Assembly: GCA_963555705.1 (NCBI GenBank)
Contig: OY743190.1
Location: 12,127,501 to 12,191,500, forward strand
Direction of reading: 5' to 3'
DNA: 64,000 nucleotides
Source: Ligustrum vulgare
Taxonomy: Eukaryota; Streptophyta; Magnoliopsida; Lamiales; Oleaceae
Part shown: one piece after another, positions 12,133 to 23,747 of the stretch
How positions within the stretch are numbered: the first letter of the stretch is position 1
Layout: every line of letters begins with the position of its first letter
Made by a program: the position numbers and the translations under genes
The notes under the pieces: model-generated
Databases searched by the model: none
Seen by the model: the letters and a program-made list of their open reading frames with translations, nothing else
What the model was told of the DNA's origin: nothing

Positions 12133-12664
12133 TTGGTCAAAATTTATAAGTATTATTCTTTGTAATAACATGTTCAAAACTAAAGATGTACTATAATTAA
12201 TCAAGGACCATAAATAACTCAAAAGTAAAAGAAAATGAAGCTTTCATAGATGACTATTTCAAAATTATACTATAATAATGAAACTTTTTAAGAATAAAAA
12301 ATAATGTGAAACTTTCATATGTAATAACCAATAGTTACATAGCACTATTTGTTAAACAAATGAATGAAAAGAATTACTCAGTTATTAAGAATTAATATTT
12401 ACAATACTTGTACAAAATTCTAGCCGAACACAAGTTTCTTTAGCAGCAACAACACAAGAAACAAAAAAGTAACGTAACTTTTCTTGAATCTTGTCAAAGT
12501 CCTATGAACAACAACAACTATAGTGTATATATATAATGAGAGCCTGAATGTACGTAATTGTTGGAAATACAAGCTCTAAATTATAATCCAAAAGTTTTGA
12601 ATTAGACAGAGGTGCAATAAATAAGCTCTCTGTCTGAAGTTTGTTTCTCTCAACATAAGTTATA
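10865..12664. other. Intergenic AT-rich DNA, no gene identified
   Basis: The longest open frame (11152-11538, +) has no recognisable family and lysine/asparagine-rich composition typical of AT-rich noncoding DNA. A TA microsatellite lies at 12065-12127. Confidence 0.5.
12065..12127. repeat. (AT)n microsatellite
   Basis: An uninterrupted AT dinucleotide run of about 63 bp. Confidence 0.98.
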
Positions 12665-12807
12665 GAATAATGCTAAACACACAAAATGTTCGACAAACTG
12701 GATGACACATTACTCACATGCAAAATGGCCCACAGTGTGCGGACCCCCTTTCATGTGAGGGATGTGTCATCCATTGTGTAATCCATTTTGTGTGTGTAGC
12801 ATAATCC
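12665..12807. mobile_element. MULE-type MITE, 143 bp
   Basis: Terminal inverted repeats GAATAATGCTAAACACACAA (12665) and TTGTGTGTGTAGCATAATCC (to 12807) match at 21 of 24 positions when extended. A perfect 9-bp direct repeat TAAGTTATA flanks the element at 12656-12664 and 12808-12816. A 9-bp TSD with 20-30-bp TIRs is the hallmark of Mutator-like elements. There is no coding capacity. Confidence 0.85.
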
Positions 12808-12816
12808 TAAGTTATA

Positions 12817-13589
12817 ACTGACTGAAGTCAATTGGATCAACTTGTACGCTCTCGGCTCTCGGCTCTTGCTCCGCTCTACAAGAAAGGAGATGATGCTTTA
12901 AAAATGCTGCTCCCAGTAGTAGGCAGAAATGCTGATTTGAAGCGTAAACACAGAGTAATAGGGCATGCACACTATCTAACTCAGCAACCAGATGCCAAGA
13001 CTATATATAATTAGATAAGAGTGAGCATTTATATAGAATGAGGTTGCTGCTTTGTTTAGGAAGTGATCTCAAGTCCCATTTGTATGTTTGCGACGCCCTC
13101 GTGCACGGGTTGGACTTAAGAAAATATAAAGAAGGAAAGCAAGAAGAAATATCTAATTGTTCTTCCAGTCAATCCAAAAAATACAACAATGGAAAAAAAA
13201 TAAAAATTTTTGGAGGTGCAGATTTGTCCAAGTTACTAAAATAGTGCATGCATAAAACTAAAGGCTAGTTAGCTGGATTTCTATTATTGTTGTACAATCT
13301 TGACAACATGAGAGCATGCAAAGCATAGCTAGGTAAAAGAAAATTTCCCCCTCCTGAGTATAATGTTGACCTTCAAAACTCGAAAGAACTTATATTCTGA
13401 AACCTGAGTTACTGTGGATTTTGCTCCATAGAAAAAAATGCATCTGCAGCTATAATCATGGATAGGATAAGATACTGACTTCCATGTAAATTATTTAAGT
13501 TTAGCTTAGCCTGTTTTAGACTCAAGCCGAGGAAGGATATTTGTCCAAACAGCCAATCCCATTCAAATTAACTGAATTTGCAGCGAGGG
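12817..13589. other. Intergenic, no gene identified
   Basis: Two short + frames (12832-13014 and 13038-13244) have no family I recognise. Nothing else is seen. Confidence 0.45.
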
Positions 13590-13800
13590 TTACGTATTTA
13601 CGTCGATTTCAAATGCTTCTTTCTGCAGCTTTGATTTCAGCTCTTCGACAATATTTTTAGTGGTTTCCTGTTCTTTTACAATCAGATCCCTTTCCAATTG
13701 TGCAACTTCTTCCTCTACTTTTGCAATGTCAACCATTTCATCAGTCGAACACTTATTCCTATCAAAAGAAACTATTACAGCCTTTCTTGTGTTTCACTTT
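13590..13800 (-). pseudogene. WEB-family-like coiled-coil fragment
   Basis: On the minus strand one frame reads SFDRNKCSTDEMVDIAKVEE followed by EVAQLERDLIVKEQET, TKNIVEELKSKLQKEAFEID and then a stop near 13590. The heptad-rich text resembles plant WEB-family proteins (DUF827; chloroplast photorelocation and related coiled-coil proteins). The usual segment between QET and TK seems shortened, suggesting an internal deletion. Upstream (to the right) the frame breaks, and 13839-14135 holds an open frame of unknown origin next to a C-run at about 13854-13870. I infer a decayed gene fragment; the family call is tentative. Confidence 0.4.
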
Positions 13801-14239
13801 TTGGCTCTTTCAAAGAGTGTACATATTCAACTGATTTTTCAAATGAATTCACAACCCCCCCCCCCCCCCCAAATGGTCTCCTTGACAACACTGATACTTT
13901 CATACTGTACTATCAGAGGAATTCCCCCCATGGGTTTTTTCCAATTCCATTCATTTCCTTTCCCATTATCATTAATATTGGTTGTATTTTTATCAATCTG
14001 ACCCCATTTTTTAAAATTGATTTCCACTCGAATATCCCCTTCCCCACCACCAATGAAGTTTCTATCTTTTAACTTCTGAGACACATTCGCTACTTTGGCA
14101 TTCTCCAAAACCACATCTTTTCCATCAGGCTTCACGTGATTTCTAGTTTTATTACCATTTCTTCATGAATTTCATCTATACCTCCCAGAATGTTGCAATT
14201 TTTGAGCAAATGCAGTATTATTAGTGCTATTTTTAGCAT

Positions 14240-15025
14240 CAAAGCCAGGAAAAGAAGGAAAGTGCCAAAAAAATTAAAAAAAAAAAAAACCAAATTATTA
14301 AAACCCAGAAAACTAGGCTAAAAAATTGGATTCTTGAAAGAGATATTAGAAAGTACAATACTCAAAACAATAAATGACAACACAATGCCTAAATCAAACC
14401 ACGAAACTACCTTTCTTCTTGTAAATGATGCGAATGGTGGAAACTTATCTGAAAACAATAAATGACAACACAATGCCTAAATCGATGTATGTACAATTTA
14501 ATTGTTTATAAAGTCTTCCTAAACACGCTTTAAAACAATTTATAGTATTCATCTAGAACATGAAGTAATCAATTGAGCAGCACGTACGTAGTTACAAGTA
14601 TACTAACTGGGGGGTTCATTATTCTGCTACCTCTACTGTGAGCTTCCAGGTACTCTTCCTATGTCTGCAGAATGACATAAATAAACTAACCATCAGGAAC
14701 AAAAAAGTTAAGGCCCGAGTCAAATTGCAAGAAACTATCTGCAAAAGACTAACTTAATCACCACATAAAATTAATATTCACATGAAATATCATTAAACGA
14801 CTACAAACTACTTAAACAACCTCCCTACTTGGTCAATATCAGGCAACCAAGTGAAATATACATGGAATACTAAATTCTCTTATTGCTTGAAGCTTAATAA
14901 TAACAAAAATTCTTATATATTAATACTTAAATACACTAAATCATCTTATTTATTAAGCTTAAAAATACCATCTAGCACCATTATTCAAAAATGTTATTTA
15001 TAGCAATTTTAAACCATGCAAGGCG
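14240..15025. other. Intergenic, no gene seen
   Basis: AT-rich. A direct repeat of about 33 bp (AACAATAAATGACAACACAA...GCCTAAATC) occurs at about 14366 and 14453. Otherwise nothing is recognised up to the TSD of the outer Copia element. Confidence 0.5.
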
Positions 15026-15030
15026 GTTCT
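15026..15030. repeat. Target-site duplication of element C, left copy (GTTCT)
   Basis: GTTCT immediately precedes TGTTGGAGG. The same five bases follow CCTCCAACA at 39619-39623. Confidence 0.8.
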
Positions 15031-16184
15031 TGTTGGAGGAAATTTGTGAATGGTGACGCCAAATAAGTAGAATGAAAATTTGTAAATCCAAGCCGAAAAA
15101 TGGACAGAGTATCGGTAAGGAAAGTACAAAAAAGAAGAAGAAGAAAGTAGGGACAAAGTCGAGGCAAGAGTTGGACTCTTTGTCCTTAAGTCGAATTTGC
15201 CCCGCAACGGTGCCTACGGATTTCGACAATCGACTCCCAAGATACAACGGCTTCACTTGTGTTTGTAGCACTCCAAAACACAAGTACAACAAACCAAATT
15301 TAGGCTTATGTACTCCAAAGATGAAATGAAGAAAATCAAAATAATAAATGCAATGATTTGATTTTGGAGAGAAGAGAGGATGAGAGATGTTTTGCATATC
15401 AAACTTGTGAGGAATAGGACACTTAAAGGGTCCTATTTATAGATCATGAAAGGGTGTGGACGAAATGGTTGAGGTCAAACCATGCACCATTTCCAGGCAA
15501 TCGACTCCCAAGATACAACGGCTTCACTTGTGTTTGTAGCACTCCAAAACACAAGTACAACGAACCAAATTTAGGCTTATGTACTCCAAAGATGAAATGA
15601 AGAAAATCAAAATAATAAATGCAATGATTTGATTTTGGAGAGAAGAGAGGATGAGAGATGTTTTGCATATCAAACTTGTGAGGAATAGGACACCTAAAGG
15701 GTCCTATTTATAGATCATGAAAGGGTGTGGATGAAATGGTTGAGGTCAAACCATGCACCTTTCCAAACAATGCACATTTATGAAAAGGTGCCTTGTGGCC
15801 GGACAACCGTGTGGCTGCACGGTTATAGACCGTGTGGTCGCACAGTTTTACTCAAAAAATCATACTTCAATTTGACGTATGATCGCGCGGTTTACTAACC
15901 ATGCGGTCGCACAGTCAAATATTTTGACCTGATTTCCGTCCCTTTTCGTAATTTCTCATGCATCCGATATTGGTTTTCGAAATGCCAAATATACCCTTCA
16001 ATACATGCATAGAAATCAAAATTCTCTTTCGGGGGCGTTGCCCATTTGTGCGCCCCTAAGCGGCGAAGTGGCAAACAATTTTGCCTAAACGGATTGAGTC
16101 GAGCTTTTAAGTATTTGGCCGAAGTCGATACGAAGTCACTTTGATCGATTTTCAATTCTCGATTTATTTAACCAATATCCAACA
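15031..16184 (-). repeat. Element C 3' LTR (left end), with internal 271-bp tandem duplication
   Basis: TGTTGGAGG...ATATCCAACA, 1154 bp, in minus orientation. On the minus strand U3 starts at 16184. Positions 15227-15497 and 15498-15768 are a near-identical tandem duplication covering the TATA/R region (CTATAAATAGG motif in both). Removing it leaves about 883 bp, similar to the right arm. U3 contains palindromic CCGTGCGGTCGCACGG-type motifs at about 15795-15920. Confidence 0.85.
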
Positions 16185-16299
16185 ATCCCCCACATGAATG
16201 GAAATTCCTCGATATGTGCAACACAATGCGAATGCAATGCAAATGGAATGCAGACTCTAACAAATGGAGTACACACGAAAGTCATGGCATGAAGATAGG

Positions 16300-16304
16300 T
16301 AGCT
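16300..16304. repeat. Target-site duplication of element A, left copy (TAGCT)
   Basis: TAGCT precedes TGATGTGATCC; the second copy is at 35246-35250. Confidence 0.9.
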
Positions 16305-17231
16305 TGATGTGATCCGATACGGGGATCACCAAGAACACGCGGAATTAAACGCCGGAAAGCTCTAAAATCCAAGATAGTAGACGGTAACAATGCAACCCCG
16401 ACCTCACGACGCAAGAACTATGGGTATATTAAACCCAAAACCCGTTACGATGCGAAGATAAGAACCACAAAGGGGGAACGCCACAAAGGTTGTCAAATCC
16501 TTTGATAAGTTCAATTTGTTCGACGAAAACACGAAGAAAATATAAGGGAATATCTCACCTTCAATATCATTAATCTCAAGAATAAAAGTTGTATTTTACA
16601 ATGCTGAATAAAGCCATATATATAGGCTAACAAAATAAAGCAACTAAAAATAAACTAGAATTCAACCTAAACTAAAAAGCCCAAAATTAGGTTTTAATTA
16701 CGGCGCCAAGTTACGGCCGTGACTTATACTCTTACGGTCGTAAGCAAGCTACGGATAAATATTGAAAACATATGTTACGGCCGTGACTATTTATATTACG
16801 GCCGTAAGCTACCTTCTGAACAAAACTTAAAAGTTACAAAATCCTGGGTTACGGCCGTGAGACTTTAATTACGGCCGTAAGTCTTCTATTTCAGTTTACG
16901 GCCGTGAGAAGATATGTTACGGCCGTGAAGGCCTTTCTGTCCAAAATCCGCCAACATGGTTTTACGGCCGTAAAAGTAGGGTTACGGCCGTGAGAATGCT
17001 TCTGCCTCAATTTCTTGTTGTTCTTTATTCCAAATGCGTAGTAACAACTTTGGTTCTTCTTCCACTTTGTTGTGCAACATAAATGAAGTCTTTGCACTCG
17101 AGCACTCGTCCATCCACGCTTGCATGAATCCTTGCATTGCCTGCTTGATTCTTTTGGCTCTTTGTCTCGTTATTGGTCCTACGGGCACGTGCAACGGGTC
17201 AACGCTCGTTGAGCCACTCCGGAACTCATCA
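16305..17231 (-). repeat. Element A 3' LTR (left copy)
   Basis: Reads TGATGTGATCC...GGAACTCATCA in + orientation. On the minus strand the order is: pol C-terminus (to 16982), then ten TTACGGYCGTRA motifs (about 16990 down to 16717), then a TATA-like run TATATATATGG at about 16616-16627, then R/U5. The other copy is 34319-35245. Confidence 0.93.
16717..16996 (-). promoter_or_regulatory. Array of palindromic TTACGGCCGTRA motifs in element A U3
   Basis: Ten copies of TTACGG(C/T)CGT(A/G)A within about 280 bp, mostly alternating GTGA and GTAA endings, at uneven spacing. The core ACGGCCGT is a perfect palindrome. They sit directly upstream of the TATA-like run on the transcribed (minus) strand, so an enhancer or other protein-binding role is likely but unproven. 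The array is repeated in the right LTR (about 34731-35010) with a few point changes. Confidence 0.7.
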
Positions 17232-20200
17232 TCCCCTCCCTGTTGAAAAGTATTCGTCCTCGAATCATCACCTGCATCAAACAGAGAAAGATTAGCAACA
17301 TTAAAAGAAGCAGACACGTTATACTCACCTGGAAGATCGAGTTTATATGCATTCTCATTTATCTTTTCAAGGATCTGAAAAGGTCCATCGCCTCTTGGCT
17401 GCAACTTAGACTTTCTTTGGGTTGGAAATCGCTCCTTTCGCAAGTGCACCCACACCCAATCACCCGGCTCGAACGTCACTTGCCTCCTACCTTTGTTGGC
17501 ATGAGTCGCATAACGCTCATTTTTTTTTTCAATTTGCCCTTTCACCTTCTCATGAAGCTCTTTCACAAGCTTAGCTTTTTTTTCCCCGTCCAAACTATTC
17601 CGTTCATCTGCAGGTAAAGGAATTAAATCAAGAGGAGTTAGCGAGTTGAAACCATAAACAACTTCAAAAGGTGAATATGAAGTAGTAGAATGCACAGATC
17701 GATTATAAGCAAATTCCACAAATGGCAAACATTCCTCCCAACTTTTTAAATTCTTATTTATCACAGTGCGCAAAAGTTGGATTAATGTCCTATTAATTAC
17801 CTCCGTTTGGCCATCAGTTTGCAGGTGACATGTAGTAGAAAATAATAATTTAGTACCCATCTTTCCCCACAAGACTTTCCAAAAGTAGCTTAGAAACTTA
17901 ACATCCCTATCAGACACAATACTCCTAGGTACCCCATGGAGTCTCACAACCTCCCTAAAGAATAGGTCAACTATGTTTGTTGCGTCATCAGTTTTATTAC
18001 AAGGAATAAAATGCGACATTTTGCTAAACCTGTCTACCACCACAAATATCGAGTCTCTGCCTTTTTTTGTCCTAGGCAGACCTAACACAAAATCCATGGA
18101 TATATCTACCCAAAGTTCATTAGGTACGGGCAAAGGTGTATACAAACCTTGTGGTAAGACTCTAGACTTAGATTGCTTACAAGTTATGCACCTTTCACAA
18201 ATATGGTGAACATCCTTTTTCATTTTAGGCCAATAAAAGTGCTCTTGTAAAGTTTCTAATGTCTTAGTAACACCAAAGTGTCCCATTAACCCCCCACCAT
18301 GAGCCTCACGCACTAGCAATTCACGCATAGAACAATTAGGCACACAAAGTTTACTTTCCCTAAACAAATAGCCATCATGCCTATAAAATTTATCAATTGC
18401 ACCTTTTTCACATGAAGCGTAAATGATAGAAAAATCAGGCTCATTAGCATACATACCTCTTATATATTCAAACCCAAGCAACTTCGCATTTAAAGAGTTT
18501 AGAAGTACGTACTTGCGAGAAAGGGCATCGGCTACCACATTCTCCTTACCTTGCTTATAGCGAATGACGTATGGAAACGTCTCAATGAATTCCATCCAAC
18601 GGGCGTGTCTTTTGTTTAGCTTACCTTGTCCCTTGAGGTGTTTCAGTGACTCGTGGTCAGTGTGTATGACGAATTCCTTTGGCCACAGATAGTGTTGCCA
18701 TGTCTCCAAGGCACGAACAAGAGCATAAAGCTCCTTGTCGTAAGTAGGATAATTCAAAACTGCCCCACTCAGCTTTTCACTGAAAAATGCAAGCGGCCTT
18801 TTTTCCTGCATAAGAACGGCTACAATACCTATTCCTGATGCATCACATTCAATCTCAAAGGTTTGGTTAAAGTTAGGTAAAGCCAAAATCGGTGCAGAAC
18901 ATAACCTATCCTTAAGCATTTTAAAAGCATTTTCTTGTGCTACCCCCCAATGGAATCCTACACTTTTCTTGACTAATTCTGTGAGTGGTGCTGCAAGTGT
19001 GCTAAAATCTTTAACAAATCTCCTATAAAACCTAGCCAACCCGTGGAAGCTCCTAACCTCCGTAATACTTTTGGGAGTTGGCCATTCTTTAATAGCACGA
19101 ATTTTCTCCTCATCTACCTCAACACCATTAGCACTAACGACAAAACCAAGAAAAATTACCTTTTCCATGCAAAAAGTACACTTTTTAAAATTAGCATATA
19201 GTTTTTCAGTTTTCAAAACTTCCAAAACAGATCTTAAATGTTCAATGTGATCGCCTAAGTTCTTACTATATACCAAAATGTCATCAAAGTATACCACAAC
19301 GAATTTACCAATGTAAGCACGCAAGACATGATTCATTAATCTCATAAAAGTGCTAGGTGCATTTGAGAGGCCGAACGGCATAACCATCCATTCATATAAA
19401 CCATATTTGGTTTTGAAGGCGGTTTTCCATTCATCACCTTCTTTCATACGAATTTGGTGATAACCACTCTTAAGGTCTATTTTACTAAACATACTAGCAC
19501 CATAAAGTTCATCAAGCATGTCATCAAGTCTAGGTATGGGATGGCGATACTTTACCGTAATATTGTTGACTGCTCTACAATCCACGCACATCCTCCGAGT
19601 CCCATCCTTTTTAGGTACCAACAGAACTGGTACTGCACATGGGCTCATGCTTTCCCGAACATAGCCCTTTTTCAACAGCTCTTCAACTTGCTTTTGTAGC
19701 TCTTTGGTCTCTTCTGGATTGCTCCTATAAGCTTGCCTGTTTGGAATGACTGCTCCTGGCACGTAGTCAATCTGGTGTTCAATCCCTCGAATTGGCGGCA
19801 GCCCACTAGGAATCTCCTCGGAAAATAAATCTGCAAATTCCTGCAAAAGAGACACAGCTAAACTGGGGAGGGAGTGGTTAGCTTCATCAAGTACAAGGAG
19901 AGATTCCTTATACATGAGTAAAATCACTGGTTTATTTGTAGAAATAGCTTTGGTGATATCACTCTGTTTTGCGTAGAAGCTCATCTTTGTTTTCTCTCTT
20001 TTATTTTTACTGGCACTCGTCACACCCTCTCCTTTTTCTGGGATCGTGGTCCCAACTCTCGGTTTTTCACACAACTCTCCTTTTTCCGGGATCGTGGTCC
20101 CGACCCTCTTCTGTTCACTCAACTCTCCTTTTTCCGAGAACGTGGTCCCGACCCTCTTTCTCTCTTCCTCACTTTTTAATTCCAATTGGTCTTCATAGAC

Positions 20201-20770
20201 CTGTTGAGGTGATAAAGGCATTAGTTTGATATTTTTCCCATCCTTAGTGAAGGTATACCTATTTTTAAAGCCATCATGAATAACCTTCCTATCGAATTGC
20301 CATGGCCTTCCCAACAAGATGTGCCCCGCATGCATGGGTACCACATCGCAAACCACCCTATCTTCATACTTCCCAATCTCCAAATCAACTACCACCTGTT
20401 TATTCACCTTAATCTCACCCGATTCATTTAACCATTGTAGCTTATATGGCCTAGGGTGTTTTAGTATAGGTAGGCATAATTTCTCCACTAGAGTAGTGCT
20501 AGCAACGTTCGCACAACTACCACCATCTATTATCAAACTACACACCTTGTTATTTACAAAGCACCTAGTATGAAATATATTTTCTCGCTGCTCACCCGAC
20601 TCTTCCACCTTAACTTGAGTACTAAGGGCTCTCCTAGTGACAAGTGACTTAGCTACTGCATAGTCCCCATCATCATTTTCACTAACATCCTCTATAGCTG
20701 GCATATCCTTATACTCATCCTCCACTTCTCTCTCTTTCTCATCCTTCGAACTTAATACCCCGTCACGCAT
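16982..20770 (-). CDS. Element A Pol polyprotein (protease-RT-RNase H-integrase)
   Basis: An uninterrupted frame of about 1260 codons; the first in-frame ATG is at 20770. It is the same frame as gag (20780-21568) and is separated from it by one TGA (20782-20780). Order: aspartic protease ([12 protein letters not shown] near residue 84 of the frame), a linker with three 16-residue RVGTTxxEKGE repeats, RT (YFDDI near 497), RNase H ([16 protein letters not shown]), integrase zinc finger ([10 protein letters not shown]), and integrase core D,D,E (near 897, 955, 990). The C-terminus ([20 protein letters not shown]) is typical of chromoviruses. I see no clear classical chromodomain. All catalytic motifs are present; function depends on the lost gag and on passing the TGA. 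Confidence 0.92.
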   Translation of the reverse strand: MRDGVLSSKDEKEREVEDEYKDMPAIEDVSENDDGDYAVAKSLVTRRALSTQVKVEESGEQRENIFHTRCFVNNKVCSLIIDGGSCANVASTTLVEKLCLPILKHPRPYKLQWLNESGEIKVNKQVVVDLEIGKYEDRVVCDVVPMHAGHILLGRPWQFDRKVIHDGFKNRYTFTKDGKNIKLMPLSPQQVYEDQLELKSEEERKRVGTTFSEKGELSEQKRVGTTIPEKGELCEKPRVGTTIPEKGEGVTSASKNKREKTKMSFYAKQSDITKAISTNKPVILLMYKESLLVLDEANHSLPSLAVSLLQEFADLFSEEIPSGLPPIRGIEHQIDYVPGAVIPNRQAYRSNPEETKELQKQVEELLKKGYVRESMSPCAVPVLLVPKKDGTRRMCVDCRAVNNITVKYRHPIPRLDDMLDELYGASMFSKIDLKSGYHQIRMKEGDEWKTAFKTKYGLYEWMVMPFGLSNAPSTFMRLMNHVLRAYIGKFVVVYFDDILVYSKNLGDHIEHLRSVLEVLKTEKLYANFKKCTFCMEKVIFLGFVVSANGVEVDEEKIRAIKEWPTPKSITEVRSFHGLARFYRRFVKDFSTLAAPLTELVKKSVGFHWGVAQENAFKMLKDRLCSAPILALPNFNQTFEIECDASGIGIVAVLMQEKRPLAFFSEKLSGAVLNYPTYDKELYALVRALETWQHYLWPKEFVIHTDHESLKHLKGQGKLNKRHARWMEFIETFPYVIRYKQGKENVVADALSRKYVLLNSLNAKLLGFEYIRGMYANEPDFSIIYASCEKGAIDKFYRHDGYLFRESKLCVPNCSMRELLVREAHGGGLMGHFGVTKTLETLQEHFYWPKMKKDVHHICERCITCKQSKSRVLPQGLYTPLPVPNELWVDISMDFVLGLPRTKKGRDSIFVVVDRFSKMSHFIPCNKTDDATNIVDLFFREVVRLHGVPRSIVSDRDVKFLSYFWKVLWGKMGTKLLFSTTCHLQTDGQTEVINRTLIQLLRTVINKNLKSWEECLPFVEFAYNRSVHSTTSYSPFEVVYGFNSLTPLDLIPLPADERNSLDGEKKAKLVKELHEKVKGQIEKKNERYATHANKGRRQVTFEPGDWVWVHLRKERFPTQRKSKLQPRGDGPFQILEKINENAYKLDLPGEYNVSASFNVANLSLFDAGDDSRTNTFQQGGDDEFRSGSTSVDPLHVPVGPITRQRAKRIKQAMQGFMQAWMDECSSAKTSFMLHNKVEEEPKLLLRIWNKEQQEIEAEAFSRP

Positions 20771-20779
20771 AACCAATAT

Positions 20780-21546
20780 TCATTTATTTGGACATTGTGA
20801 AGAAATATGTCCTAAACCCGGACATTTAAAACAACGAATATCCCTAGTCCTAGGAGTCTGAGAATCAGAAGCAATTTTACCTTTGTTGGGTGGCTCTACT
20901 TTTCCCTTTGGTGCCTCAAATTTATTTTTCTGCACAACCCCATCATTTTTAGAAGTCCCGCTCCATGTAGACTTACCAAAAGAATTAGAAGTTGTAGAGA
21001 ATTTTGAAGTTCCCTTCCTTTTTAGTTGTCGCTCCACCTTCATGGCCATGTGAAGCATTTCCTCCAAATTAATATAATGCTGCAATTCAATAACATTAGC
21101 AATATCTCGATTTAAACCATTTAAAAACCTAGCCATGGTTGCCTCCGGGTCTTCCTCTATATTTGCCCTAATCATGGCAACCTCCATCTCCCTATGGTAA
21201 TCCTCCACACTCTTACTACCTTGGGAAAGGGTTTGTAGTTTTTGGTAGAGATCCCTATAGTAATGTCCAGGCACGAATCGTTTTCTCATAAGAGCCTTCA
21301 ACTCATCCCAAGTTTCAATAGGCCTCTCCCCATTCCTCCTTTTACTAGTAACCAATTGATCCCACCAGACTATAGCATAATCAGTAAATTCTACGACTGC
21401 CAATTTAACCTTTTTAGCTTCAGAATAATTATGACAATCAAAAATTAATTCTACACTCTTTTCCCATTCAAAATAAACGTCCGGATTACTCCTACCCTGA
21501 AACGAGGGAATGGACATTTTAATGTTACCAACATGTCCATCGACAT
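20780..21546 (-). pseudogene. Element A gag, 3' part (interrupted by B)
   Basis: Minus-strand frame with the Ty3 gag core (MSIPSFQGRSNPDVYFEWEK, YYRDLYQKLQTLSQGSKSVE) and a CCHC zinc knuckle (CFKCPGLGHISSQC) near the end. It ends in TGA, two codons before the pol frame resumes. In related elements gag-pol is one frame with an arginine codon here, so the TGA fits a CGA-to-TGA change typical of methyl-C deamination. The 5' part of gag continues at 33321-33720. Confidence 0.85.
21542..21546. repeat. Target-site duplication of element B, left copy (GACAT)
   Basis: GACAT precedes TGTTAAGTGC; the second copy is at 33316-33320. Confidence 0.95.
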
Positions 21547-23741
21547 TGTTAAGTGCATTTTTATACACTTTTTATACCTTTAAATTAGTATATTTTGGAA
21601 TATCTTGAGCAAATATCTACTAATTTATGCATATTTTGTGATTAATAGGTTAATATTCAAGTGAGGCCAAACAAACCACTAAAGAAGTGCAATTAGCTGA
21701 AAATTGGAAGTTCGGGGGACCATTTTGTCACTTCCGAGAAGTTTTGGACAAGCTGTGCAATTAACCAAGGGACCAAATTGAAAGGTTTCAATTGTTGAAG
21801 GGCATGAGAAGGAAAAAGACAGGAATGCATGGCTGGAATGAAACAATGCGTGATGGAGAGTATGGAAAAAAGGAAAAAGGAGCATGGGCTGGAATTGAAG
21901 GGGAACCTGAGTGGTGACAGCAACCTGGACTTTAGTATTCAATTGCTGGAGATATGTATTATATAGAGAGAGACGGAGAGAGAAAACTGTGGGGGGAGCT
22001 CTCTACATTTTTTTGGCTAGAAAAACAGAAGAAAAAAAAGAAGAAGCTGCTGGTGAGCAGCTGGGGGTGATTGCAGGAGAGAAAACCGTTGGAACCAGCT
22101 GGGTGACAGGCAGCTGTATCTTGCTGGAGTTATACTGCTGTGCTACTGCTGGAAGCTGAGGCCATAACTGGAAGAAGGAGTTACCGGTTCAAGGCTGAAG
22201 AGCTGCTGCCTACAACTTGAAACGTTCTGCTGCAACTGATGTAGTGAAACCAGAGGAAGAGTCTGTTGGTGAAACAAAGAGAGTGCTGCTTCTGGACCTG
22301 CTGCTGCTGTTACCAGAGGAAGGACTTGGTTGCTGGCTGCTGAGGGGGAGTTGCTGGTTATTTGGAGCAACTGGTCTACTGCCTTGGGGGTATTATTTCA
22401 AGTACTGGAGATTGGTTTCTTTGCTAGGCTGCTACTGAGATAAAGGCAGCATACTGCTGCTGGAGAAGGAAGGCTGCTGGACAAAGTTGTAGAGACTGGA
22501 AGCTGGAAGGAGACTGCTAACTGATTCTGGACTGGGAAAGCAGCTGCTGATACTGGTTCTGCTTCTGTGAAGGGACTGCTGTTCTGCTACTGTCTTTAAT
22601 ACTATAACTGCTGCTGCCGGCTGTTGCACTGCCTGTGCTGGTTGTATAGTTCACTGCTGGAAACACTGCTGATGAAAGAGGCTGTACGGACTGCTGCTGC
22701 TGGAAACTGAGAAGTGCTCTTGCTGGAGAAGCTGATTAAGAAGGAAAGCTGTTGCACTGCTGCTGCTGGTGGATGAAGTAAACTGCTGGAAACTGGTTGC
22801 AGGAGCTGGAAACATAAGCTGCTGGTGACGCTGCAGCTGCTGCTACGGGACTGCAATGAACCAGGTTGCGGCTGGACGCAAGCTGACGCAAGGCTGCAAC
22901 GAGAAATTGCAGTGAAGAAGGTTTCGGCTGGACGCAACTCAAGCAGCGAGCCAAATTCACAGTCTTCTCATTCCGGGTTTTATATTTTATTGCTTCATGT
23001 TATTTGTAATTTTCGAACGCATGTTTAACTAAATTTAAAGTGTTGGGATTATTGATGAAGCTTGACCTAACTTGATTGAGTTTAATGCTTGTATTAAGAA
23101 TTTAAGCTTTTTATTATCTTGTGCATTTATTGTTGTATTTATTGACTAGCATTTATTGTGGCCACATATATGCTTAGGTTTCATGGGATTTGCAATTATT
23201 GAGAAATTGTTGTGTATTCTAGATCAATACAATATTTGCTCTAGGTTCTTGTTTAGGATAGAGATATACCTAAAACCCTAGATGACCCATTGAGCTATTT
23301 TCACAAAGGTTTAATGCAATTGGTGTGTTTTTAATCGACATAGAGATATAGTAGGTTAATGCCACTAATTAGGGTTGATTTCACTCGAGAGAGGTAATTG
23401 GCTAAGCTTGGAAAATCGAGTCTAACATGATTAATGAATTGCGTTTCTATGTGCTTGTTGATAATTCAATTAGGTAATGGTCAAGTGGAATCAAGAATCC
23501 CAACACTCCTTTATCATCTTTTCATCACTATTTTTCTAGTTATTTATTTATAATTGAAACTTTAATTTTAGTACGAAAACTTTCCCAAAACAAACTTTTA
23601 TTGTGTGTGTTTCTTGTTAAAATTAATTATAGTAAAGTGTAGTTGAAATAGACAATCCTTGTGGGATCGATAAACCGGACTCAATTAGTCCACTATCACT
23701 TGTATGCGACTCGTGCACTTGCGGTGTGTTTGTAGCGAACA
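21547..23741 (+). repeat. Element B 5' LTR
   Basis: TGTTAAGTGC...GTAGCGAACA. A TATA-like TATTATATAGAGAG at about 21957-21970 likely marks the promoter. Positions about 22040-22940 are strikingly rich in CTG/GCTGG triplets. The right copy is 31118-33315. Small frames inside the LTR are not genes. Confidence 0.95.
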
Positions 23742-23747
23742 AGTTTT

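Noticed and set aside
13660..14072. Two overlapping + frames of 113 and 124 codons
   Set aside because: They cross the C-run (PPPPP) and lie antisense to the WEB-like fragment; no independent support.
15895..16155. 86-codon frames conserved in both arms of element C (also 38751-39011)
   Set aside because: They lie wholly in the LTR U3 of the element and have no family. Similarity is due to LTR duplication, not selection on protein.
21679..22937. Leu/Gln/Ser-rich frames in the element B LTRs (repeated at 31250-32534)
   Set aside because: Low-complexity products of the CTG-rich LTR segment on both strands; no conserved domain.
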